Shown piece by piece: positions 1 to 5,989 of a stretch of DNA of 5,989 nt; the stretch's first letter is position 1; every line of letters begins with the position of its first letter. Made by a program: the position numbers and the translations under genes. Location of the stretch: positions 1 to 5,989 of the forward strand of contig JAIMBU010000205.1 of assembly GCA_023511325.1 (NCBI GenBank), read 5' to 3'. The notes under the pieces were generated by a model. It did no database searches, was not told where the DNA came from, and saw only the letters and a list, made by a program, of their open reading frames with translations. The stretch is from Gorillibacterium sp. GTDB taxonomy: Bacteria; Bacillota; Bacilli; Paenibacillales; NBRC-103111.

Positions 1-70
1 ATTATACATAAGGGACTTTCATTCATGGAGTCAGCAGTCGTTCGTTATCAGTCCACTCAAACGAAAAATC

Positions 71-736
71 TTAGGCGTTTATTGCACTTTCAAAACGTTC
101 AATTTGTGCATTTGTTCCAATAACGACCATATTATCATTCATATGCACACTGTCCTCAGCCGATGGAGCAATGACGACGCTCCCCGTCTTGTTATGAATC
201 GCAACAATACTGCAACCATAACGGGCTCTAGTATCCAGTTGGAGTAACGAATGACCAGCAATCTTCGGCGTTACCGTAAGCTCGGCAATCGTATATTCTT
301 TCGACAATTCAATATAATCAAGTAGGTTCGGCGTTCCAAGCTGATGGGCAACCCGAATTCCCATATCCCGTTCAGGGAAAACAACACGGTCAACGCCGAT
401 TTTCTCCAACACTTTGCCATGTAGACTGGTGAGCGCTTTAGCTACAACCTTCTTCACGCCCATATCCTTCAGTAGAATCGCCGTCATAATGCTCGCTTGA
501 ATATCATCACCTATCGCCACCACTGCACAGTCAAAATTACGTAACCCAAGTGAACGCAACACCTCTTCATCAATCGAGTCAGCAACGACGGCATGAGTTA
601 GATAAGGAGTCATTTCTTCAATTCGTTCTTCGCTTTTGTCGATTCCAAGTACTTCAAAGCCCATCTGGTGCAGCTCACGGGCCAAGCTAGCCCCGAATCG
701 TCCTAAACCAATGATGGCAAACTGACTTTTTCTCAT
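71..736 (-). CDS. ktrA: KtrA, cytoplasmic regulatory RCK subunit of Ktr potassium uptake system
   Basis: Encodes 221 residues, against about 222 for Bacillus subtilis KtrA. The RCK_N Rossmann domain starts at once: GLGRFG at residues 10-15 is the nucleotide-binding GxGxxG loop and D33 (GID) ends the second strand, where the ribose is held. PERDMG (121-126) matches the conserved segment at which KtrA binds a divalent cation. An RCK_C (TrkA_C) domain follows from about residue 140 to the end. In the family, KtrA forms an octameric ring under the KtrB dimer; ATP opens and ADP closes the pore, and c-di-AMP bound to RCK_C inhibits uptake. The frame stays open upstream to a TTG at 808, but I chose the ATG at 736 because AAGGAGAG ends 7 bases before it and the family begins here. 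The gene lies 119 bases downstream of ktrB on the same strand, so it is probably co-transcribed. The family call is firm; the nucleotide and c-di-AMP control is known from relatives, not shown here. Confidence 0.93.
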   Translation of the reverse strand: MRKSQFAIIGLGRFGASLARELHQMGFEVLGIDKSEERIEEMTPYLTHAVVADSIDEEVLRSLGLRNFDCAVVAIGDDIQASIMTAILLKDMGVKKVVAKALTSLHGKVLEKIGVDRVVFPERDMGIRVAHQLGTPNLLDYIELSKEYTIAELTVTPKIAGHSLLQLDTRARYGCSIVAIHNKTGSVVIAPSAEDSVHMNDNMVVIGTNAQIERFESAINA

Positions 737-743
737 TTTGAAT

Positions 744-751
744 CTCTCCTT
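744..751 (-). promoter_or_regulatory. ribosome binding site of ktrA
   Basis: On the minus strand AAGGAGAG is followed by a 7-base spacer and ATG. It decides the start of ktrA: the in-frame ATG six codons earlier and the TTG at 808 have no comparable site. A small 4-bp hairpin (GGCT/AGCC, 759-769) lies just upstream. Confidence 0.8.
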
Positions 752-769
752 CATTATCGGCTCAAAGCC

Positions 770-841
770 AAAATCAGTGCTTGACGGTAAAGAGTAAAGT
801 CGCTGCAATTGTGTAGGGTTCCTCAGTCAAGCACTGATTTT
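770..841. repeat. 72-bp element with perfect 16-bp inverted ends, ktrB-ktrA intergenic
   Basis: AAAATCAGTGCTTGAC at 770-785 is exactly complementary to GTCAAGCACTGATTTT at 826-841, with 40 bases between. In the ktrB-ktrA transcript this would form a 16-bp stem with a large loop, beginning 15 bases after the ktrB stop codon and ending 18 bases before the ktrA Shine-Dalgarno sequence. It is not a standard intrinsic terminator: the loop is large and the U-run is part of the stem. It could be a processing or stabilising hairpin between the two cistrons, a weak terminator lowering ktrA expression, a two-half-site operator, or a small MITE-like insertion. No direct target duplication is visible at the edges. 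The structure is seen directly; the role is unknown. Confidence 0.8.
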
Positions 842-855
842 TAGATTGAGCTTCA

Positions 856-2205
856 TTATCCAATCGAAATTTTGCCTTCAGGATAGCGATATAACTCTTT
901 CCCAGGTTTAGGCTGCAATGCATAGGCAAGCGTAAGGGGTCCAAGACGTCCGATGAACATCATCAGCGTTATCGCAATTTTGCCAATATGCGAAAGATTA
1001 GGCGTCAGCCCCATGGTTAGCCCAACCGTGCCAAATCCAGACGTCACTTCAAAAAGAATCTTTAAGAATTGAACATCCTCTGTTATCGAGAGGACCATCG
1101 CGACACCAATGACCAGAAATAAGGCGAAGAAGGTCATCGTAATCGCTTTGTAGATACGATCCTTAGCTAATCGGTTGCGAAAGAAGACAATGTCCTCTTT
1201 ACCTCGTAGCATGGCAATCATTGCCCCGATGAGAATCGTAAACGTGGTTGTCTTAATCCCACCTCCGGTCGATCCAGGAGATGCTCCGATAAACATCAAG
1301 ATGATGGTGAAAAATTGCGAGGCTTGTCGCATGCTTCCCACATCGATGGTATTGGCCCCTGCTGTACGGGGAGTCACGGAGGCGAAGAACGATGCCCAGA
1401 TCTTTCCGCCAGTGCTAAGCGGCTGAAGCGTATTCGGATTGGTATATTCAAAAACAAAAAAGACCAGAGCCCCAAGTCCAATCAGAATACCCGTTGTCGA
1501 CAATACAATCTTCGTGTGCAGAGATAGCCTTTTCCTTACCCGGTATTCATGCAGGTCGGCGATAACGATAAAACCGATACCCCCAATAATGATCAGTAGC
1601 ATGACCACCATATTGACCAATGGATCATTGACGTAAGAGGTCAGACTAGTGAACGGCCCCGTAATGGTTCCAAACAGATCAAACCCGGCATTGTTAAACA
1701 TCGATATCCCATGGAATACTCCGAAGAAAACGGCTTGGCCAAAGTCCATATCAAACGAGAAGCGAATGGCTAGCAGCAATGCCCCGGTGCCTTCTACAAT
1801 AAAAGCATACAGTAGTACCTTGCGGATCAAGCGAACGATCCCCTCCATGCTGTTCTGATTCAGCGCCTCCTGTAGAATTAACCGCTCTCTAAGTGAGATG
1901 TGTCGCTTAAAGATGAGCATGATCAGGGTCGCCATCGTCATAAAACCAAGACCGCCTACTTGAATAAGAGCAAGAATGACCCATTTGCCGAATATACTCC
2001 AGTGTAAAGCTGTATCAGATACGACCAAACCCGTCACACAAGTAGCCGAGGTCGCTGTAAACAGGGAATCGATAAACCCTGTAGGTGTTCCTGCCGATGA
2101 GGAGATCGGAAGCGTAAGCACAAAGGCTCCAATAAGAATAATCAAGGCAAAGCCGAGCACCAGAATCTGGGGTGGTGTCATACGAATGAATAATTTATAT
2201 AACAA
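856..2205 (-). CDS. ktrB: KtrB, potassium-translocating membrane subunit (TrkH/KtrB family)
   Basis: A polytopic membrane protein of 449 residues from the chosen start, close to B. subtilis KtrB and KtrD (about 445-449). It has the four membrane-pore-membrane repeats of the SKT family, each with one filter glycine: VTGL (G59), NNAGF (G174), PRTAG (G283) and TVGL (G395). A glycine-rich loop, SPGSTGGGIK at about 309-318, corresponds to the intramembrane gate loop of helix M2C2. Conserved FIGRLGPLT and a C-terminal RYPEG tail match KtrB. It would form a dimer in the cytoplasmic membrane that imports K+ (coupled to Na+ in characterised Ktr systems) when KtrA is ATP-loaded. Start: the ATG codons at 2241 and 2226 lack ribosome binding sites, whereas TTG at 2205 has GGGGGA seven bases upstream, so I prefer it; the 2241 start would add 12 residues. 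KtrD is the paralogue alternative, but adjacent ktrA favours KtrB. Confidence 0.9.
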   Translation of the reverse strand: MLYKLFIRMTPPQILVLGFALIILIGAFVLTLPISSSAGTPTGFIDSLFTATSATCVTGLVVSDTALHWSIFGKWVILALIQVGGLGFMTMATLIMLIFKRHISLRERLILQEALNQNSMEGIVRLIRKVLLYAFIVEGTGALLLAIRFSFDMDFGQAVFFGVFHGISMFNNAGFDLFGTITGPFTSLTSYVNDPLVNMVVMLLIIIGGIGFIVIADLHEYRVRKRLSLHTKIVLSTTGILIGLGALVFFVFEYTNPNTLQPLSTGGKIWASFFASVTPRTAGANTIDVGSMRQASQFFTIILMFIGASPGSTGGGIKTTTFTILIGAMIAMLRGKEDIVFFRNRLAKDRIYKAITMTFFALFLVIGVAMVLSITEDVQFLKILFEVTSGFGTVGLTMGLTPNLSHIGKIAITLMMFIGRLGPLTLAYALQPKPGKELYRYPEGKISIG

Positions 2206-2212
2206 GGTTAAA

Positions 2213-2218
2213 TCCCCC
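2213..2218 (-). promoter_or_regulatory. candidate ribosome binding site of ktrB (decides TTG start)
   Basis: GGGGGA on the minus strand lies 7 bases ahead of a TTG at 2205. It can pair with the anti-Shine-Dalgarno CCUCC through one G-U wobble. The upstream ATGs at 2241 and 2226 have no purine-rich site at usable distance. The assignment is reasonable but not decisive. Confidence 0.5.
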
Positions 2219-2283
2219 ACAATCATTTTTCTACTTATCATCTAAAAGGAAGAACAATCAGATGAAATCATTCTCGCGCAACG

Positions 2284-2310
2284 AAAAAAGACACTGGAAC
2301 ACCAATGCCT
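2284..2310 (-). terminator. intrinsic terminator-like hairpin in the ktrB leader
   Basis: Reading the minus strand, GGCATTGG (2309-2302), loop TGTT and CCAGTGTC (2297-2290) form an 8-bp stem with two G-U pairs; a ninth A-U pair joins 2310 to 2289. Six T residues follow (2289-2284). This is the form of a Rho-independent terminator acting toward ktrB. It lies about 80 bases before the ktrB start and about 30 bases downstream of the predicted transcription start. The gene on its upstream side points the other way, so there is no obvious upstream gene for it to terminate. It may therefore be an attenuator or a block on stray transcription. An AT-rich hairpin (2311-2339) abuts it. I found no obvious antiterminator pairing and no known riboswitch motif. 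Confidence 0.5.
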
Positions 2311-2346
2311 AGTATACTCTTTGTGTTACAAGCCATACTGAATTCG

Positions 2347-2375
2347 ATTATATATCCATTGTGCAAAGAATACAA
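2347..2375 (-). promoter_or_regulatory. candidate sigma-A-type promoter for ktrB(A)
   Basis: Minus strand: TTGTAT (2375-2370), a 17-base spacer and a perfect TATAAT (2352-2347), giving a predicted transcription start near 2340 and a leader of about 135 bases to the TTG start. The -35 matches the consensus at only three positions. A 7-bp inverted repeat, AATTCGA (2341-2347) and TCGAATT (2378-2384), brackets the promoter; at this length it may be chance. Confidence 0.4.
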
Positions 2376-2396
2376 AGTCGAATTTTGATTACCGAT

Positions 2397-2426
2397 TAGA
2401 CTCTAGTTGAAGGAGCAGGTTATAAT
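2397..2426 (+). promoter_or_regulatory. candidate promoter of the CPBP protease gene
   Basis: A perfect -10 box TATAAT (2421-2426) is preceded at 18 bases by TAGACT (2397-2402), a four-of-six match to the -35 consensus. Transcription would begin near 2433, leaving a leader of about 35 bases to the start codon. The -10 box lies in the spacer of the inverted repeat at 2403-2446, so binding of a repressor there would block it. Confidence 0.45.
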
Positions 2427-2446
2427 ACATTGGAAGCTTCAACTAG
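2403..2446. repeat. 10-bp inverted repeat flanking the CPBP gene -10 box (possible operator)
   Basis: CTAGTTGAAG (2403-2412) is perfectly complementary to CTTCAACTAG (2437-2446), with 24 bases between; arm centres are 34 bp apart, slightly over three helical turns. The right arm also overlaps the 8-bp palindrome GAAGCTTC (2433-2440). Because transcription from the predicted promoter would start between the arms, the pair fits a DNA operator better than an RNA hairpin; a transcript from further upstream could instead fold it just ahead of the ribosome binding site. I do not recognise the half-site as that of a known regulator. Confidence 0.6.
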
Positions 2447-2453
2447 GTTACCG

Positions 2454-2460
2454 AAGGAGG
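2454..2460 (+). promoter_or_regulatory. ribosome binding site of the CPBP protease gene
   Basis: A near-ideal AAGGAGG ends 7 bases before a TTG codon at 2468. Its strength and spacing fix the non-ATG start, and a hydrophobic N-terminal segment follows shortly after, as expected. Confidence 0.85.
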
Positions 2461-2467
2461 AAAACTA

Positions 2468-4120
2468 TTGCCCTTGTTCAATTTCAACCGAAAATTATTT
2501 TTTCTCGCCTTAATCGGAATAGTATTGTATTTCACGGCCAATGTTTGGCTTGGTTCGAAGTCAGAGGAAAGTTTGGACACCGCAGTGAAACCAACTGTAA
2601 GCATGGACGTTGCAGCTCAGACGGCACTCGCTTGGTATCATGCCGAATATGGTTTAGAGCTGGCTCATGCAGAAGAAACGGTATATTCAACGGATAAAAC
2701 AATGAGTACATATGTAACCAAGTATGAGTTAAACAAAGTATTTGATAAAACTTATGCGCAAGTAGCTCCCCTAGACTTCTGGCGAGTCAAGCTTAAACCA
2801 GCAGACGAACCAGTCATTTATGTGCGAGTAGCGATGAACAAAGCGAAGGTTGTTGGTTGGGAAATCGCTCAATCTTCGAAGATTTATTTAGGCAATTTGA
2901 AGGTTGCCCAAAACGTGCTAGAGCAGGCGGGGTTTTCAATTTCCGATTTCATTATAGATCAACCAATCAATGACACGGTAAACCCGGGTAAAGTTGCCCT
3001 GCGATTCACGAGCAAAACAGACAAGATCGGGGAAGCGCCACTTGTTATTAACATGAACATCATGGATGGTCATGCGTTGACCATGCTACCTCATTTTGAA
3101 CCTCCACAAGACTTTATCTCTTGGCTTGCCAAACAGGATAAAGGTGCGGGCTTGATGGCTACGCTCTATATTGTAATGGCGCTTATTCTAGGTTTGGTAT
3201 CCTTGATCTTCGTCATTATAAAAAGAAAACAGGCCCGCTTTAGTCGCGGAATCCTGTTTTCGCTTATCGTGTTCGGAGCGATTGGCGTATATTCCTACAA
3301 TAGTCTACCCGCTCAGGTAGCAAGCATGCCAGTAGGAAGTTTAGAGTTTCTATCTCTTAAGGTTTTATTTATTTCTAATCTAATCATCTATGCCATTCTG
3401 GGAATTGCTTTGTATTTCACTTCCGTATCTGGAGATCAAATATGGCGTGAGCGGGGTTGGAACCCTTGGCCAAGCTTTAAGGATACTAATTTTGGGCAAC
3501 ACGTCTACTCCAGTATGGGACGTGGCTATCTGCTCTGCTTCCTTGTTATGGGAGTGCAACAACTATTGTTCCTGTTCGCCTACAACGCTTTTGATACATT
3601 TGCCGTAAACGATCCGTCGCAATCCACCTTTAACCTCTATTGGCCTTGGTTATTTCCAACGCTCGCCTGGTATGCAGGAATCGGTGAGGAGATTACCTTT
3701 CGCTTATTCGGGATTGCCTTGATGCGTAAATTACTCCCTCAAGGTCGTGGCGTCTCCCAGCATGTTTATCGGTTCATCGCGGTACTCGCTCCTTCGTTAA
3801 TTTGGGCAGCGGGTCACACGACCTATTCCTTCTATCCCAATTACACGCGCCTTTTTGAGGTTGCCATACTGGGGCTCATCTTTGGCTACATTTTCCTCCG
3901 CTACGGCCTTTATACAGCGATCTTCACCCATGTATCGATGGACATTATCCTGATGAGCATCTCTAACATGTATGCCGATAGCAGTCCTCGCGGAATTTTC
4001 CTTGGTTTGTTCTATATTGCGAGTCCCTTTCTTGTTGGCTCAATCATTCTGTTTCTGCACCAGAAGCTGCGGAGAAAGCATCAGGAGTTGCCTCCACCTC
4101 GGCCAGTTGCTCCGTATTAA
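2468..4120 (+). CDS. CPBP family intramembrane protease with N-terminal extracytoplasmic domain
   Basis: Encodes 550 residues from a TTG start. The C-terminal third is a CPBP (Abi, Rce1-like) domain with all three hallmark motifs inside membrane helices: EEITFR (E407, E408, R412), WAAGH (H450) and HVSMD (H488, D492). In the family these form a glutamate-based intramembrane endopeptidase site, as in Rce1, which trims prenylated proteins; bacterial members are linked to bacteriocin immunity or protein processing, but the substrate here is unknown. Before it come a membrane anchor (about 9-28), a hydrophilic region of about 200 residues (30-226) predicted outside, and a helix (about 228-251) followed by KRKQ, consistent with positive-inside topology. 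The outer region seems to hold two alpha-beta units (about 47-135 and 144-215), perhaps PepSY-like. Such a large outer domain is unusual for CPBP proteins, which are often 200-300 residues. The gene diverges from ktrB and overlaps uvrC at its 3' end. Family call firm; activity and role inferred. Confidence 0.88.
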   Translation: MPLFNFNRKLFFLALIGIVLYFTANVWLGSKSEESLDTAVKPTVSMDVAAQTALAWYHAEYGLELAHAEETVYSTDKTMSTYVTKYELNKVFDKTYAQVAPLDFWRVKLKPADEPVIYVRVAMNKAKVVGWEIAQSSKIYLGNLKVAQNVLEQAGFSISDFIIDQPINDTVNPGKVALRFTSKTDKIGEAPLVINMNIMDGHALTMLPHFEPPQDFISWLAKQDKGAGLMATLYIVMALILGLVSLIFVIIKRKQARFSRGILFSLIVFGAIGVYSYNSLPAQVASMPVGSLEFLSLKVLFISNLIIYAILGIALYFTSVSGDQIWRERGWNPWPSFKDTNFGQHVYSSMGRGYLLCFLVMGVQQLLFLFAYNAFDTFAVNDPSQSTFNLYWPWLFPTLAWYAGIGEEITFRLFGIALMRKLLPQGRGVSQHVYRFIAVLAPSLIWAAGHTTYSFYPNYTRLFEVAILGLIFGYIFLRYGLYTAIFTHVSMDIILMSISNMYADSSPRGIFLGLFYIASPFLVGSIILFLHQKLRRKHQELPPPRPVAPY

Positions 4121-5989
4121 GCGCAGTCAGTATCGTTTGTGCCAACTTGAACCCAATCCCCAGAGGTCGGAAATCTTCAATTCCGGCCTCTTTAATTTTC
4201 TTCAATGAGCCAAAATGCTTCAGTAATTGCTTGCGCCGTTTCTCCCCAATACCAGGTATGGCGTCCAGCTGTGAGGCGATCATCGATTTGCCGCGAAGCT
4301 GACGATGGAAGGTGATGGCGAAGCGATGCACTTCATCCTGAATACGTTGAAGCAGATAGAATTCTTGGCTATCCCGGGGGAGCTGTACAATCTCCGGTGG
4401 ATCTCCTGCCATCAGTTGGGCTGTATTGTGCTTCGCATCCTTCACAAGCCCGCATACCGGCAGGAACAGTCCAAGCTCGTTCTCCAGCACCTCAGTAGCT
4501 GCAGAGATTTGCCCGCGTCCTCCGTCAATTACGATAAGATCAGGTAAAGGTAAATTTTCCTTCAGCACCCGCTCATAACGCCGTCGTACGACCTCACGCA
4601 TTGTCTCATAGTCATCCGGGCCTTGAACTGTGCGTACTTTATATTTGCGATACTCCCGCCGCTCCGGTTTACCATCGATAAAAACCACCATTGCTGATAC
4701 AGGATCGCTACCTTGAATATTAGAGTTATCAAAAGCCTCAATACGATGAATCGTATCCGTTCCCAAATAACGGCTGAGGTTCTCTACCGCTTTCACTGTG
4801 CGCTCCTCGTCTCGTTCAATCAGCCGGAATTTCTCATTTAGCGCTACACGAGCATTTTTGACTGCCATGTCCACCATCTTCCGCTTAAGGCCACGACGGG
4901 GAACATAAAGCTTAATCCCCAGCCATGCTTCTAATGTCTCCTCGACATCCCTACGGCTGCGAACGGCACCTTCCACAGTGGAATCGTCGGGATCAGAATC
5001 CTCTAGCTCAGCCGCAGTCGTGGCTGCATCCGTACCTGCATCCACCACAGCCATCGGTTCCGTAGTCGTCTCTACGCCTGCCTCTAGCTTATCGACAGCA
5101 GCTTCAGCCTCCGGCTCAGGAAGAAAGATTTCCTTCGGAAGAGCTGGATTCTCACTGTAATACTGCGTAACATAGGAGAGAAAATCGTCATATTCCTCCC
5201 CATAGTATGGGAAGACTGAGGCGTGACGTTCGATCATTTTGCCTTGACGCATATATAATATCTGTACGCACATCCAGCCCTTATCCACAGCGAAGCCAAA
5301 AACATCCCGATCGATATTGTCGCTCGTTGTAATCTTCTGCTGTTCAATCACCGCATCAATATTAAGCATTTGGTCCCGCAGCTCACGCGCTCGTTCAAAC
5401 TCCAGCAGTTCGGCCGCTTCCCTCATCCGCTTCTCAATCTCACGACGAATCTCACCATGTCCACCACTTAAGAAACGATGAATGTCCTGAATCATATTCC
5501 GATAGGTTTCGGGATCAACGGGGAATTCACAGGGGGCCGCACACTGACCCATATGGTAATAAAGGCATACCTTCGGTGGCATGGTCCGACACTTGCGCAA
5601 TAAGTACAACCTGTCTAGAAGCTTCTTGGTCTCTCGGGCTGCATAGGCGTTTGGGTATGGCCCATAGTAGTTCGCTTTATCCTTTAAAACAGTACGGGTA
5701 ATCTCCAGTCGCGGATGCTCTTCGTTTGTAACCTTGATGTAAGGGTACGTTTTGTCATCCTTTAGGAGAACGTTATAGCGCGGAGAGTGTTTCTTGATCA
5801 GGTTACATTCCAGGATGAGGGCTTCCATATTGCTCGCCGTGACGATATATTCAAAGTCCTTGATCTCACCGACCAAGCGCTGTGTTTTCGCATTATGGCT
5901 TCCAGTAAAATAAGAGCGGACACGATTCTTTAAAATTTTGGCCTTACCCACATAAATAATTTTGTCTTCACTATTCTTCATTAAATAAC
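4044..5989 (-). CDS. uvrC: UvrC, excinuclease ABC subunit C (5' end outside window)
   Basis: UvrC makes both incisions around bulky DNA lesions after UvrA-UvrB recognition. The frame is open to the window edge: upstream of the ATG at 5981 the codons read Tyr-Leu, matching the family's GCYLM, so that ATG is internal and about 15-20 residues are missing. Numbering from it: GIY-YIG domain (3' incision) with Y10, R20 and E58; four cysteines C131, C139, C147, C151 matching the UvrC 4Fe-4S ligands; UVR domain binding UvrB (about 176-217); RNase H-like domain (5' incision) with DNSNIQG (418-424), IDGGRGQ (485-491) and DEVHRFA (549-555); tandem helix-hairpin-helix with IPGIGEKRR (575-583), ending near 620. 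Between LPKEI (281-285) and LEAWLG (350-355) sits an acidic, Ala/Thr-rich stretch of about 60 residues that is very short in the UvrC proteins I can recall. The acidic tail (621-645) lies in the 77-base overlap with the convergent protease gene. Confidence 0.96.
   Translation of the reverse strand, partial: YLMKNSEDKIIYVGKAKILKNRVRSYFTGSHNAKTQRLVGEIKDFEYIVTASNMEALILECNLIKKHSPRYNVLLKDDKTYPYIKVTNEEHPRLEITRTVLKDKANYYGPYPNAYAARETKKLLDRLYLLRKCRTMPPKVCLYYHMGQCAAPCEFPVDPETYRNMIQDIHRFLSGGHGEIRREIEKRMREAAELLEFERARELRDQMLNIDAVIEQQKITTSDNIDRDVFGFAVDKGWMCVQILYMRQGKMIERHASVFPYYGEEYDDFLSYVTQYYSENPALPKEIFLPEPEAEAAVDKLEAGVETTTEPMAVVDAGTDAATTAAELEDSDPDDSTVEGAVRSRRDVEETLEAWLGIKLYVPRRGLKRKMVDMAVKNARVALNEKFRLIERDEERTVKAVENLSRYLGTDTIHRIEAFDNSNIQGSDPVSAMVVFIDGKPERREYRKYKVRTVQGPDDYETMREVVRRRYERVLKENLPLPDLIVIDGGRGQISAATEVLENELGLFLPVCGLVKDAKHNTAQLMAGDPPEIVQLPRDSQEFYLLQRIQDEVHRFAITFHRQLRGKSMIASQLDAIPGIGEKRRKQLLKHFGSLKKIKEAGIEDFRPLGIGFKLAQTILTALNTEQLAEVEATPDAFSAASGAETE
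4162..4199 (+). terminator. plus-strand intrinsic terminator inside uvrC codons, for the CPBP gene
   Basis: AGAGGTCGGAA (4162-4172) pairs with TTCCGGCCTCT (4181-4191) across an 8-base loop: eleven consecutive pairs with one G-U wobble. TTAATTTT follows (4192-4199). The orientation suits plus-strand transcription ending 40 to 80 bases after the CPBP stop codon at 4120. Read as uvrC the same bases encode the helix-hairpin-helix segment around [12 protein letters not shown]. On the minus strand no T-run follows the stem, so uvrC transcription should not stop here. The pairing is direct observation; terminator activity is inference. Confidence 0.55.

Noticed and set aside
1..70. Terminator or next gene downstream of ktrA
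   Set aside because: No stem of useful length with a T-run follows the ktrA stop codon, and 70 bases are too few to recognise a gene.
737..808. 24-residue N-terminal extension of KtrA from a TTG at 808
   Set aside because: It would run through one arm of the inverted repeat, has no ribosome binding site, and goes beyond the family's N-terminus; the ATG at 736 has a strong site.
781..809. Plus-strand promoter TTGACG-17-TGCAAT inside the 72-bp element, antisense to ktrB
   Set aside because: The -35 and spacing are good but the -10 is poor, and the -35 is part of the repeat arm; no plus-strand gene follows. Not strong enough to list as a feature.
1175..2245. Several plus-strand open frames of 65-89 codons opposite ktrB
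   Set aside because: They are antisense shadows of a long conserved membrane protein gene and show no recognisable protein features.
2268..2336. 22-codon leader peptide frame on the minus strand across the ktrB leader hairpin
   Set aside because: It starts at an ATG only a few bases after the predicted transcription start and has no ribosome binding site; it has no run of one amino acid typical of attenuator peptides.
2206..2467. c-di-AMP (ydaO/yuaA-type) riboswitch upstream of ktrB
   Set aside because: Expected from Bacillus ktrAB control, but I cannot find its conserved core, and the predicted leader before the terminator is only about 30 bases, too short for that aptamer.
4978..5160. Plus-strand 60-codon Ser/Ala/Val-rich frame opposite the UvrC insertion
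   Set aside because: Its low-complexity composition is the mirror of the acidic Ala-rich insertion codons; no ribosome binding site was apparent.

Overview
The window looks like chromosomal DNA of a Gram-positive Bacillales bacterium, most likely Paenibacillus or a close relative. This is inferred from the KtrA/KtrB proteins, which closely resemble those of Bacillus as I remember them, from a Paenibacillus-like UvrC, from strong AAGGAGG-type ribosome binding sites and from TTG start codons. I see no rRNA, tRNA, CRISPR array, transposase or phage gene. The content is ordinary core genome; the unusual signals are in the short non-coding stretches and at one gene overlap.

Layout. Bases 1-70 hold only the sequence downstream of ktrA, with no recognisable feature. 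On the minus strand, ktrB (2205 to 856) is followed by ktrA (736 to 71). Together they encode the membrane pore and the cytoplasmic nucleotide-gated ring of a Ktr potassium uptake system. The 119-base gap between them carries a perfect 16-bp inverted repeat. A divergent control region of about 260 bases (2206-2467) separates ktrB from a plus-strand gene (2468-4120) for a membrane protein with a CPBP (Abi/CAAX-type) intramembrane protease domain behind a roughly 200-residue extracytoplasmic domain. This region holds candidate promoters for both directions, a terminator-like hairpin inside the predicted ktrB leader, and a 10-bp inverted repeat flanking the -10 box of the protease gene. From the right edge, minus-strand uvrC (excinuclease ABC subunit C) runs in without its extreme 5' end and stops at 4044, so it overlaps the protease gene tail to tail by 77 bases. 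A plus-strand intrinsic terminator for the protease gene appears to lie inside uvrC codons.

How the genes relate. KtrB and KtrA act as one transporter. The CPBP protein and UvrC have no evident functional link to it or to each other; their arrangement matters mainly because of shared promoter space (ktrB/protease) and shared 3' ends (protease/uvrC). I found no clearly new multi-gene system here. The best candidates for something undescribed are the regulatory structures and the N-terminal domain of the CPBP protein.
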